DNA of 64,000 nt, from NCBI GenBank assembly GCA_964601895.1, contig CAZROT010000004.1, positions 1 to 64,000 on the forward strand, written 5' to 3'. This stretch comes from CAZROT01 sp964601895. Lineage in GTDB: Bacteria; Pseudomonadota; Gammaproteobacteria; Enterobacterales; Enterobacteriaceae. Shown one piece after another: positions 54,456 through 63,147 of this stretch. Both the position numbers and the translations under genes were made by a program. Position 1 is the first letter of the stretch; every line of letters begins with the position of its first letter. The notes beneath the pieces are model-generated. The model saw nothing but the letters and a program-made list of their open reading frames with translations, did not search any database and was not told the DNA's origin.

Positions 54456-54473
54456 TGAGATGCAGGCATCCCA
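54456..54473. promoter_or_regulatory. Candidate operator palindrome of the LysR/isochorismatase pair
   Basis: TGAGATGC-AG-GCATCCCA has 8-base arms with one mismatch. It lies 12 bases upstream of the LysR start, in the 103-base divergent control region. This position suits autorepression. It does not follow the simple T-N11-A pattern well, so it is tentative. Confidence 0.4.
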
Positions 54474-54547
54474 TTTTTATCGTCTTGTTTCTACAGCTAT
54501 CACAATAATATTATTGGCTTTTTATTACTTATTACCAGAAAACTCAC

Positions 54548-55198
54548 ATGAATAAAATGACCATTAACTACACTCAGGATCGCTTCTCAAAAGACAATGC
54601 TGCCCTATTGTTGATTGATCACCAGTCCGGCATCATGCAACTTGTCCATGATTACAGCCCCGCCGAATTTCGTTCCAACGTGCTGGCTCTGGCAAAAATG
54701 GGTAAAGCGTTCGATTTACCCACTGTCATCACGTCAAGCTATGAGGCCGGTCCGAACGGGCCAATAATTGCTGAATTGCTTGACTTGTATCCGGACGTTC
54801 CCGTTATCCGCCGCCCTGGACAAATCAGTGCCTGGGATAATGCAGAGTTTGTCGCTGCGGTGAAAGCAACCGGCCGCAAAAATCTGATTATGGCTGGCGT
54901 TACTGTTGATGTCTGCCTCGCCTTCCCGGCAATGCAGGCTGTTGCTGACGGGTTTACTGTTTATGGCGTGATCGATGCTTGTGGTGCACACGACGATGCT
55001 ACCCGCTTAATGGCCATTGAGCGCCTGGTTTCGCATAAGGTTACGCCTGTCACCTGGACGATGGTAGCCGCCGAACTGCAGCGTGACTGGCGCAATCCTA
55101 CCGCACCTGGCATGAGCCAGCTTTTCCACGATCACCTGTATAACTATGGCATGATAATGGACAACTTCTCAGCGCATACCAGACAGAGTAAAACTTAA
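54548..55198 (+). CDS. Isochorismatase-family hydrolase (YcaC-like)
   Basis: 216 residues. The cysteine-hydrolase triad is visible: Asp in LLIDHQSGIM (residues 21-30), Lys in VKATGRKNLIMAGV and the nucleophile Cys in VTVDVCLAFPAM (about residue 121). GPNGPIIAELL and PGQISAWDN match E. coli YcaC and its relatives closely. The substrate of YcaC-type proteins is not established. Divergent from the LysR gene, intact and GC-richer than the neighbours, it is probably an acquired or recently retained pair. Confidence 0.85.
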   Translation: MNKMTINYTQDRFSKDNAALLLIDHQSGIMQLVHDYSPAEFRSNVLALAKMGKAFDLPTVITSSYEAGPNGPIIAELLDLYPDVPVIRRPGQISAWDNAEFVAAVKATGRKNLIMAGVTVDVCLAFPAMQAVADGFTVYGVIDACGAHDDATRLMAIERLVSHKVTPVTWTMVAAELQRDWRNPTAPGMSQLFHDHLYNYGMIMDNFSAHTRQSKT

Positions 55199-55280
55199 CA
55201 AGTGCTGCAATAACTACGCTAATAACTGGCTCCGGGCCTGCTGCGTTGCAAAAACTGGCAGGCTTTATGATTTATCGCAA

Positions 55281-55423
55281 CAGGCCTCTTTCAACACTCG
55301 CTGCAGAAAAACAGAGCAAGGAGGAAAGGAGCGCAGAGCCGCAGTGTGCAAAAGCCACATGAGGATTCAAGCACCCCAGTCAATGCAGTGACTCTCTCGC
55401 AGTAGAGTTTCCAAAGAGGCCTG
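55281..55423. mobile_element. Possible MITE-like element or insertion sequence relic with 11-bp inverted ends
   Basis: CAGGCCTCTTT at 55281-55291 and AAAGAGGCCTG at 55413-55423 are perfect inverted repeats bounding 143 bases without a gene. The sequence just outside the left end (GGCTTTATGATTTATCGCAA) also has an insertion-sequence-end flavour. No transposase frame is present. It lies between the YcaC-like gene and apaH, at a break in enteric gene order. Confidence 0.45.
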
Positions 55424-55428
55424 ATGGT

Positions 55429-56241
55429 TTACAGTTGCCTTGCTGCCGTCACAGTCTGTTTATTTTCCCAGCACAGCAGCGTCAGATAGCCGCCCCAGCA
55501 ACAGCCGGTATCTAATGCATAAACACCTTCTGGCGTTCCTTTACCCTGCAGAGATGCCCAGTGACCAAACGCAATAGCATAGTGCGCATCAACGAGGCGT
55601 GGTATAGCAAACCAGGGCCTGAGTGGAGAGGGGGCAGATTCAGGCGTATCTTTACAGTGCATATCCAGCCTTCCGTTGGGAAAACAAAAACGCATGCGCG
55701 TCAACACATTGGTACTGAAGCGCAGACGCGCCATGCCAGACAGCTCCTCGCTCCAGGAATCAGGGATATCGCCATACATAGTATCCAGAAAAAGCGGGTA
55801 ATTACTGCTGCCGAGGATATGTTCAATTTCCCTGGCACAGGATTGTGCGGTGGTGATATCCCACTGCGGGCTGATACCTGCATGCGCCATAATCAGCTTG
55901 TGTTCATCATCTACCTGTAACAACGGCTGACAGCGCAGCCAGTTGATCAAATCATCTGCATCAGGTGCTGACAGCAACGGCATGAGTTGATCCTTGCGCC
56001 GTTGCACACTGATACCGGCATGAACGGCCAGAAGATGCAGATCATGATTACCGAGTACCATACGCACAGCAGAGCCAAGAGAGCGCACATAACGCAATAC
56101 TTCCAGTGAATCTGGCCCTCTTGCGACCAGATCACCCGTCAGCCAGAGAACATCGCGGCGCGGGTTGAAATTTACCTGTGTCAGGACAGCAAGAAGTTCA
56201 TTAAAACAACCATGGATATCACCGATGAGGTAAGTAGACAT
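55429..56241 (-). CDS. apaH: Diadenosine tetraphosphatase (symmetrical)
   Basis: Cleaves Ap4A to two ADP. 270 residues (E. coli 280). The metallophosphatase motifs are YLIGDIHGCFNELL, LTGDLVARGPDSLEVL and LGNHDLHLLA, with HAGISPQWD further on. It follows apaG with 2 bases between. The next E. coli gene, folA, is absent. The C-terminus is some residues short but no catalytic part is missing. Confidence 0.96.
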   Translation of the reverse strand: MSTYLIGDIHGCFNELLAVLTQVNFNPRRDVLWLTGDLVARGPDSLEVLRYVRSLGSAVRMVLGNHDLHLLAVHAGISVQRRKDQLMPLLSAPDADDLINWLRCQPLLQVDDEHKLIMAHAGISPQWDITTAQSCAREIEHILGSSNYPLFLDTMYGDIPDSWSEELSGMARLRFSTNVLTRMRFCFPNGRLDMHCKDTPESAPSPLRPWFAIPRLVDAHYAIAFGHWASLQGKGTPEGVYALDTGCCWGGYLTLLCWENKQTVTAARQL

Positions 56242-56243
56242 GG

Positions 56244-56621
56244 TTAATGAATCAATGAGGGTATGGATAAACGAAAAACAGGAATATCAGTGTGAAATGG
56301 CTGTCCGCGACTATCAATCATTTTATAATATCCTTCCATTGTACCAATCGGCGTTTCCAGTATCGCGCCACTGGTATACTGAAATTCATTACCCGAAAAA
56401 ATAACCGGCTGCTCTCCCAACACGCCTTCTCCGTGAACTTCAATCTGGCGACCGTTGCTGTTGGTAATCAGCCAGTAACGCCCCATTAACTGAACATTAG
56501 CCTGCCCCAGGTTGCGAATAGTGACAGTATAGGCAAAAATAAAACGCGCTTCGTCTGGCGTTGACTGGCTTTCCAGATAAATACTTTGTACCTTTACATT
56601 CACACGCGGCGAATCTGTCAT
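56244..56621 (-). CDS. apaG: ApaG protein (DUF525)
   Basis: 125 residues, as in E. coli. A fibronectin-III-like beta fold. FIFAYTVTIRNLGQANVQLMGRYWLITNSNG, VHGEGVLGEQPVI and FQYTSGAILETPIGTMEGYYKM are the family signatures. The function is unknown; it is linked to CorD-type Co/Mg phenotypes. It lies between rsmA and apaH, as in other enterics. Confidence 0.95.
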   Translation of the reverse strand: MTDSPRVNVKVQSIYLESQSTPDEARFIFAYTVTIRNLGQANVQLMGRYWLITNSNGRQIEVHGEGVLGEQPVIFSGNEFQYTSGAILETPIGTMEGYYKMIDSRGQPFHTDIPVFRLSIPSLIH

Positions 56622-56638
56622 TGTGTTCTCCTGTTATT

Positions 56639-57457
56639 CTACTCTGACAGTGCGGACTGTGCCGTAAGCCAGTTAGCAAGCGTACAATATTGTGACACAG
56701 CAATGTTTTCTGCCCGCAGACTGGGATCAACATCCAACTCAATAAGTTGTTGCGGGCTGAAAAAATGACTCAGGCTGTTGCGGATTGTTTTTCTGCGCTG
56801 GCTAAACGCCTGAGTAACAATAGTATTCAGTAAAGACACGTTTTCAACAGGATTGGGTATTTGGGCATGAGGAATCAGACAGACAACAGCAGAATCCACT
56901 TTCGGTACCGGAGTAAAAGCCATGGGTGGCACATCCAGTACAGAAATAATATGACAATAATATTGTGCCATCACCGTTAAACGGCCATAAGCCTTAGTGT
57001 CCGGACGAGCGACCAGCCGATCCACAACTTCTTTTTGCAACATAAAGTACATGTTACGAATCACATGACAGTAGTTAAAAAGGTGAAACATGAGCGGCGT
57101 GGAGATATTGTAAGGTAAATTACCAAATATTCTCAGTGATTGCCCGGCCTGCATTGCTAATGTGGCAAAATCCACCGTCATAGCATCCTGCTGATATAAA
57201 ATGATTTTTTTTCCAATCTGCGGATGACTGGCCAGATACTTTGCCAAATCACGATCCAGCTCAATCACCATCATACTATCCAGACAGGCGGTAGCGGGGA
57301 GGGTAAGCGCACCCAAACCAGGCCCGATTTCAACCATCGCCTCTCCCTTCTGGGGATGAATAGCCGCAATAATACTGTCGATAATAAGCGGATTAGTTAA
57401 AAAATTCTGCCCGAAACGTTTGCGTGCGACATGCCCCTGACAGACTCTGTTATTCAT
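56639..57457 (-). CDS. rsmA: 16S rRNA dimethyladenosine transferase
   Basis: KsgA, dimethylates A1518 and A1519 of 16S rRNA late in 30S assembly. 272 residues (E. coli 273). KRFGQNFLTNPLIID at the N-terminus, VEIGPGLGALT (SAM), IFGNLPYNISTPL (catalytic NLPY) and AFSQRRKTIRNSL near the C-terminus. It overlaps pdxA by 8 bases. Confidence 0.96.
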   Translation of the reverse strand: MNNRVCQGHVARKRFGQNFLTNPLIIDSIIAAIHPQKGEAMVEIGPGLGALTLPATACLDSMMVIELDRDLAKYLASHPQIGKKIILYQQDAMTVDFATLAMQAGQSLRIFGNLPYNISTPLMFHLFNYCHVIRNMYFMLQKEVVDRLVARPDTKAYGRLTVMAQYYCHIISVLDVPPMAFTPVPKVDSAVVCLIPHAQIPNPVENVSLLNTIVTQAFSQRRKTIRNSLSHFFSPQQLIELDVDPSLRAENIAVSQYCTLANWLTAQSALSE

Positions 57458-58439
57458 GAGAACCTGCTGTCATTTTAATGGCCAGCTTCAGCGCAGTCAT
57501 GAAGCTACCTGCATCAGCCTTCCCGGTTGCGGCCAGTTCTAACGCCGTACCATGATCCACTGATGTACGTATGAAAGGTAATCCAAGAGTCACATTGACT
57601 GCCTGTCCAAACCCCTGGTATTTCAGTACCGGTAGCCCCTGATCGTGGTACATGGCTACTACTACATCCGCATGTTGTAAATACTTAGCCTGAAACAGCG
57701 TATCTGCTGGCAATGGCCCTGTCAGGTTCATTCCCTGTGCACGCAGTGCTTGCAGCACAGGCATGATTATCTCTGTTTCTTCATGCCCCAAATGGCCACC
57801 TTCTCCGGCATGCGGATTCAGTCCACAGACAAATATCCGTGGATTGCTAACACCATGCTGAGCTTTAAGCGCCTTATCAATAATAGTGATAACTTCCCGC
57901 AGATGACGCTGACTGATAGCATCCGCTACCGCCCGTAACGGTAAATGTGTGGTTGCAAGTGCGACGCGCAATTTTTCTGTCATCAACATCATGACCACCG
58001 GGCAGTGACTGCGCTCGGCAAAAAATTCGGTATGTCCACTAAAAGGGATACCCGCATCATTAATAATACCTTTATGTACCGGGCCCGTGACCAGTGCAGA
58101 AAATTCTTTACTCAGGCACCCATCACAGGCTCTGCTCAGCGTCTCAAGAACATAAGCGCTATTGCCGACATTCAGTGTTCCTGCCACAGGAACGACCGAA
58201 GTCATCACGGGTAGCAGAGTCAGGCTTCCCGGCTGCTGTGGCTCTGCACAACAGTCTGGTTGATAATAGCGTAACTGCAACGGTAATTTTAGCAACCTGG
58301 CACGGGCCTGCAGTAACGCAGGATCAGCACAAACCACCAGCTCAACAGGCCAGGGTCGTTGGGCAGCCGCTATAACGATATCAGGTCCGATACCGGCCGG
58401 CTCTCCGGGGGTAATCAGAATGCGTTTATTCGCGTTCAT
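57450..58439 (-). CDS. pdxA: 4-hydroxythreonine-4-phosphate dehydrogenase
   Basis: NAD-dependent step of pyridoxal phosphate synthesis. The ATG at 58439 (MNANKRILITPGEPAGIGPD) gives 329 residues, exactly E. coli; an upstream TTG is not supported. GHTEFFAERSH and the metal His residues in THLPLRAVADAI and HDQGLPVLKYQGF are seen. It overlaps surA by 14 bases. Confidence 0.96.
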   Translation of the reverse strand: MNANKRILITPGEPAGIGPDIVIAAAQRPWPVELVVCADPALLQARARLLKLPLQLRYYQPDCCAEPQQPGSLTLLPVMTSVVPVAGTLNVGNSAYVLETLSRACDGCLSKEFSALVTGPVHKGIINDAGIPFSGHTEFFAERSHCPVVMMLMTEKLRVALATTHLPLRAVADAISQRHLREVITIIDKALKAQHGVSNPRIFVCGLNPHAGEGGHLGHEETEIIMPVLQALRAQGMNLTGPLPADTLFQAKYLQHADVVVAMYHDQGLPVLKYQGFGQAVNVTLGLPFIRTSVDHGTALELAATGKADAGSFMTALKLAIKMTAGSHE

Positions 58440-59727
58440 AGTCACTATCAAGAATTTTTACAAAGGCAGCAGCACGCTGTTCCTGCATCCAGCTTTGTGC
58501 TTCCTGTGCGAACTTACGACTAAACAACATCTGATACACCTGATTTTTTCGTACTGCATCTGTCTCGTCTACCTGACGGCTATCAATTAATTGTATTAAA
58601 TGCCAGCCAAATGCCGATCGAACGGGAGCACTGATTTCACCTTTTTTCAGTTTCAACAACGCATCCCGAAATGCCGCATCGTAACGGGCGGGTGAAGACC
58701 AGCCTAAATCACCACCCTGTTCCGCCGAACCTGGATCCTGTGAAACCTGTCGGGCAAAAGAGGCAAAATTACCCTCACCACGTTGAATTTTTTGCGCAAT
58801 ACTGTGTAATTTTTCACGCGCCTGTTCATCGGTCATCACCACTGAAGGCTTAAGCAGAATATGACGTGCATGAACCTCAGTAGCGGATACTGCTTTATCA
58901 GCACCACGCACGGCATTAACAACAAAAATATGAAATCCCGCCCCAGAACGCACAGGACCTGCAACATCACCTTTATGAGCAGATTTGAGTTTTTCAGCAA
59001 ACAGGGAAGGTAATTCCTGCAATGGCGTCCATCCCATATTACCGCCCTGCAACGCCTGTGAATCGGCTGAATAGGTCATCGCCAGCTGACCAAAATCTGC
59101 ACCCTGCTTAATTTGAGTAATAAGCTTATTCGCTAAATTTTCCGTATCCGCTATCTGTTGTACGGAAGGATTTTCTGGCAGAGCAAGTAAAATATGACGC
59201 AAATCCAGTTCAGCCTCCGGATTGCCCTGCTCAGCAAGCTGTTTTGATAACGCATCCACTTCCTGAGGCAGGATGATAATCCGCTGACGCACTTCATAAT
59301 TACGTACTTCTGCAATCAGCATATCCCGACGGATCTGTTCACGATAATTATCATAGCTGACACCATCAGTGGCCAGATAACTACGCAATTGCGCAACAGA
59401 AAGCTTATTCTGGGCTGCTATATCCATAATGGCATTATCAACCATGGCTGGTGTTATCTTTATTCCTGTTTTTTGCGCCATCTGAAACAGGATACTGTCC
59501 ATAATTAAACGTTCAAGAATTTGATGACGCAGAGTCGTTTCATCAGGAAGCTGATGCCCTGCTCGCTGTGCATTACGCCTGACAGACAGCGACAATGCAT
59601 CCACATCAGTGTTCAATATGACGGCATTATTTACCACAGCGACAATCTTATCCACTTCCTGGAGCGCTGCGAACACGGTAGTCGTATTCAGTAACAGACC
59701 TAAAATAAGCATTCCCCAGTTCTTCAT
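58426..59727 (-). CDS. surA: Periplasmic chaperone/peptidyl-prolyl isomerase SurA
   Basis: Delivers outer membrane proteins, including LptD, to the BAM complex. 433 residues (E. coli 428). A signal peptide of about 20 residues (ending VFAA) is followed by the N-terminal chaperone domain (VDKIVAVVNNAVILNTDV). Two parvulin domains are recognisable from LDLRHILLALPE and EVHARHILLKPS. It follows lptD in one transcription unit. Confidence 0.95.
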   Translation of the reverse strand: MKNWGMLILGLLLNTTTVFAALQEVDKIVAVVNNAVILNTDVDALSLSVRRNAQRAGHQLPDETTLRHQILERLIMDSILFQMAQKTGIKITPAMVDNAIMDIAAQNKLSVAQLRSYLATDGVSYDNYREQIRRDMLIAEVRNYEVRQRIIILPQEVDALSKQLAEQGNPEAELDLRHILLALPENPSVQQIADTENLANKLITQIKQGADFGQLAMTYSADSQALQGGNMGWTPLQELPSLFAEKLKSAHKGDVAGPVRSGAGFHIFVVNAVRGADKAVSATEVHARHILLKPSVVMTDEQAREKLHSIAQKIQRGEGNFASFARQVSQDPGSAEQGGDLGWSSPARYDAAFRDALLKLKKGEISAPVRSAFGWHLIQLIDSRQVDETDAVRKNQVYQMLFSRKFAQEAQSWMQEQRAAAFVKILDSDYERE

Positions 59728-59783
59728 ACTCTTCCTGATTTATTTATGTACATTTATAGATATAAATTCAATATGTTAAGTGA

Positions 59784-62129
59784 TTAAAATGGATCCTGGT
59801 AAGGTAATATTCCTGAATTCAGCATTTCACTGATACCCAGACTGTGATTACTACTTAAACCGCGTAATTCAATGTTGAATAAAATTTTATTATCATACTG
59901 ACTGCGTTGATGATTTGTGTTCCAGCCGATTATTTTTCGTTCAACACCGATGCGTGCGGCCCAACAGCAGGTATTGTATTGCAATCCCGTCAACTGGCTG
60001 GCGGGTTGCCGTATTTTAGTATCGTAATAATAAGCACCCACTACCGCCCAACTACCCGCAATCGGCCAGCTTCCTGTAATACCTGCCTGTGAAATACCTG
60101 TCTGGTAATCGGGGGACTGTGCCATGGCAGCATAGTTTTTGTTGAGCGCATGAACGTATTCAGGATTAGCATAGCGATAGTTCAATTGCAGCATGCTATC
60201 CGTATCCCGTCGATATTCAATCATACCATTACCCAGTATCAGGCTATTGAGTCGGGTATCGTACTGTACGCCTCCCCGTAATCCCCAATATTCATTCATC
60301 TTCCAGTAACTGTCACCTGCCCATACCAGGCTTCCTCTACTGTTACTCATATCAAGCACATTTTTATGGCCGGTATGCGCTGGCTTAAAATAATAAATTT
60401 GCCCTACAGATAGATTAAATCGCTCGACGAAGCTTTCATCGTAAAAACGCGATGTCAGACCTGTTGTTATCTGATTGGCAGAGGAAATACGATCAAGGCC
60501 ACTATAGGAACTGTCACGAAACAGGCCAAAATAGTCAGCCTGCAGTAATGTCGAATCATAAATATAAATATTATCCTGATTACGATGCGGAATATACAGG
60601 TATTGGACACGCGGCTCCAGCGTTTGCGTATAATTTTCCGTTCCATTCGTCTTACGCTCAAATACCAGCTTACCATCCGTTTTAAATTTCGGCATGACAC
60701 GATTCACCGCATTATCCAGTCTGACATCATTATCGATAGTAACAGGAATATGCTGTTCATAATGTGTCGCCAGCAACTGCACGCTGGTATTAAGGCTTGC
60801 CCAGTCATTGGCCAATGGCAGATTGATTCCAGGCTGAATATGCCAGCGACTGGCATCGGGATAATTTTGATTAATATTGGAAAAATTTACTACCTGGCCA
60901 TAAATATGCCCATCAAACGGACCCAGATCATTTGCGTAATAATTCACCGCGAATTCAGGCTGCGCTCGATAAATACTCGGGCTATATTGATTCCCGGTCA
61001 GAATCTGAAATTGTGTTGAGGCCAGGGTAGCATTCCAGTTCTGTTCAGCATAACCCAGACTAAATTTTTGCGTGGCATAACCATCCGTCGTTTTGCCATA
61101 AGATGACGTTAGTTCAGTAAAATAGCTGGCGTCACTGACTCTGGTATAATCAACGTTGAAGCGCCACATTTTTTCCAGCACACCTGTGTGATTCCAGTGC
61201 ATGAGCCAGCGACGACTATCCTCAGGATACGTTTTTGCATATTCTCTGTCATCGTTCAGCCAGTCAAATGCCAGGGTCCCCACGCCCAAAAATGTCAGAT
61301 AACGAAACTCATTTTCTAATTGCAGACCACGCTTGGTTATCCAATGTGGTGTCACAGTTGCATCATAATTCGGTGCAATATTCCAGTACCATGGCTGCAC
61401 GAATTCGAAACCATTAGCACCACTATAATGGTAACGCGGCAACAGCAAACCAGAACGACGTCGGTCACCTAGCGGAAATCGCCAGTAAGGGCTGTAGAGT
61501 ACCGGAACCTTACCTACTCTGAAGCGGGCATTCCATATCTCGGCTATCTGTTCTTCTCTATCATAGATAACTTCAGAGCCGCGCAGGCTCCATGTGTTAT
61601 CGCCGGATAAGCAGGATGTAAAGGTACCATTTTCCATAATGGTATAGCGATGTGCACTACGCAGCTTCATTTTATCTGCATCGCCACGCCCCTGGCGGCC
61701 TGTCAACTGATACTTACCCAAAAACATATCCATATCTTTATTATTGAGATTGGACCAGGCTGTTATTGCCTGCAAACTGACTTCGGGATCACTGTACTTC
61801 ACATCACCGCTAGCCGTTGCCGTACGTACGGGTATCGCCTGATTCAATTTTTGTTCCTGATTCAGTGTTACCTGTTTTGCACGCAGTAAACTGTTACCCT
61901 GCTGTACAACAACATTGCCATCAAATAATACACTGTCGGGATACTGAGTTTTGGCGTTATCAGAATGAATCAACACCGGAAGTTGTTCTGGCAGGCCGCT
62001 GACCAATGGCCTGTCCCATGTGGGGATACCAACCCTGCATTGTTCAGCAAGACTCGCCAGCGATGACTGGCTGTAAAACACTGCGCAAATCAATACAATC
62101 TGCCGGGTTGAAAAAAAAATGCTTTTCAT
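59784..62129 (-). CDS. lptD: LPS assembly protein LptD (Imp/OstA)
   Basis: Outer membrane barrel that, with LptE, inserts LPS in the outer leaflet. 781 residues (E. coli 784). A signal peptide (about 24 residues) precedes the OstA-like beta-jellyroll (VLFDGNVVVQQGNSLLRAKQVTL) and the long barrel with many aromatic strands. All four disulfide cysteines seem present: Cys31 (EQCRVG), one in SCLSGD and a Cys-Cys pair in NTCCWAARIG. SurA, encoded next, assists its folding. Confidence 0.94.
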   Translation of the reverse strand: MKSIFFSTRQIVLICAVFYSQSSLASLAEQCRVGIPTWDRPLVSGLPEQLPVLIHSDNAKTQYPDSVLFDGNVVVQQGNSLLRAKQVTLNQEQKLNQAIPVRTATASGDVKYSDPEVSLQAITAWSNLNNKDMDMFLGKYQLTGRQGRGDADKMKLRSAHRYTIMENGTFTSCLSGDNTWSLRGSEVIYDREEQIAEIWNARFRVGKVPVLYSPYWRFPLGDRRRSGLLLPRYHYSGANGFEFVQPWYWNIAPNYDATVTPHWITKRGLQLENEFRYLTFLGVGTLAFDWLNDDREYAKTYPEDSRRWLMHWNHTGVLEKMWRFNVDYTRVSDASYFTELTSSYGKTTDGYATQKFSLGYAEQNWNATLASTQFQILTGNQYSPSIYRAQPEFAVNYYANDLGPFDGHIYGQVVNFSNINQNYPDASRWHIQPGINLPLANDWASLNTSVQLLATHYEQHIPVTIDNDVRLDNAVNRVMPKFKTDGKLVFERKTNGTENYTQTLEPRVQYLYIPHRNQDNIYIYDSTLLQADYFGLFRDSSYSGLDRISSANQITTGLTSRFYDESFVERFNLSVGQIYYFKPAHTGHKNVLDMSNSRGSLVWAGDSYWKMNEYWGLRGGVQYDTRLNSLILGNGMIEYRRDTDSMLQLNYRYANPEYVHALNKNYAAMAQSPDYQTGISQAGITGSWPIAGSWAVVGAYYYDTKIRQPASQLTGLQYNTCCWAARIGVERKIIGWNTNHQRSQYDNKILFNIELRGLSSNHSLGISEMLNSGILPYQDPF

Positions 62130-62319
62130 ACGTGCATTGGTGTCCCATCATCCGAAACGTATGCTAAAACAGACAGCAATTCTGTAGGCATTTAAACGAC
62201 ATACCCAGGATTTTACCATTATCGATACCAGAGCCAGGCCTTGATTATAGGCACTCAATTAAATGCCAAGTATGATAATGCAAATTCTCATCGACAGCAT
62301 ACCGAAATTAAGGAGGTAT
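62130..62319. other. Divergent lptD/djlA control region
   Basis: 190 bases between divergent starts. AAGGAGG lies 4 bases before the djlA ATG at 62320. In-frame ATGs from 62263 would put this ribosome site inside the gene and are disfavoured. Confidence 0.5.
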
Positions 62320-63135
62320 ATGCAGTACTGGGGAAAATTATTCGGGTTGATATCAGGTTTATTTTCTGGTGCAGGCTTTTGGGGCGCATTGCTAGGGCTA
62401 ATGATAGGTCATGTCTGGGACACTCGTAATACAAGGCACCAGCGTATTATTATTAACCAGCAGGTACAGCGTGAGCTTTTTCTTCGTACCACTTTTCAGA
62501 TTATGGGACAGGTAACGAAATCCAAAGGGCGTGTGACAGAAATGGATATCGCACGGGCCAGCCAATGGATGGACAGACTGCAATTACACGGCAAAGAGCG
62601 GCTTGCCGCACAACAGGCCTTCAGAGAAGGCAAAAGAAACACCTTTCCATGGCAGGACAGACTCCGGGAATTACATGCCCTGTGCGACTCCCGCGCCTCT
62701 CTGACGAGAACATTCATGGAAATTCAATGTCATATGGCATTTTCTGATGGCCTGCTCCATGCCAATGCGTGGCATATATTACAGGTGATTGCCCGGGAGC
62801 TGAACGTTCCTCCGCTGCAGCTCGAACGCTACATTCGTATGATGGAACAGCAACAGACGGGCAGCCACACGGGTAAAAATCAGTATTCCAGCCAGCGCCA
62901 TCAGCATGCCGCCCGGGAAGCTGCGCTGGCAGATGCCTGGAAGGTACTGGGAGTAAATCAGAATGCTGACAGTATCACGATAAAGCGTGCCTGGCGTAAA
63001 CTGATGAGTGAGCATCATCCCGATAAACTAACAGCAAAAAACATATCGCCTGAAGATATGGAAAAGGCAAAGCAGAAAACGCAGCAAATCCAGGCGGCCT
63101 ATGACCTCATCAAGCGAGAAAAAGGCTTTAAGTAG
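62320..63135 (+). CDS. djlA: Membrane-anchored co-chaperone DjlA
   Basis: J-domain partner of DnaK, anchored in the inner membrane. 271 residues, exactly E. coli length, from the ATG behind AAGGAGG. The single N-terminal membrane segment contains the Gly-rich LISGLFSGAGFWGALLGLMIGH. A central TerB-like domain follows. The C-terminal J domain carries the HPD motif in MSEHHPDKL, after ADAWKVLGVNQNAD. It is convergent with rapA. Confidence 0.95.
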   Translation: MQYWGKLFGLISGLFSGAGFWGALLGLMIGHVWDTRNTRHQRIIINQQVQRELFLRTTFQIMGQVTKSKGRVTEMDIARASQWMDRLQLHGKERLAAQQAFREGKRNTFPWQDRLRELHALCDSRASLTRTFMEIQCHMAFSDGLLHANAWHILQVIARELNVPPLQLERYIRMMEQQQTGSHTGKNQYSSQRHQHAAREAALADAWKVLGVNQNADSITIKRAWRKLMSEHHPDKLTAKNISPEDMEKAKQKTQQIQAAYDLIKREKGFK

Positions 63136-63147
63136 CATTCAGGATAA

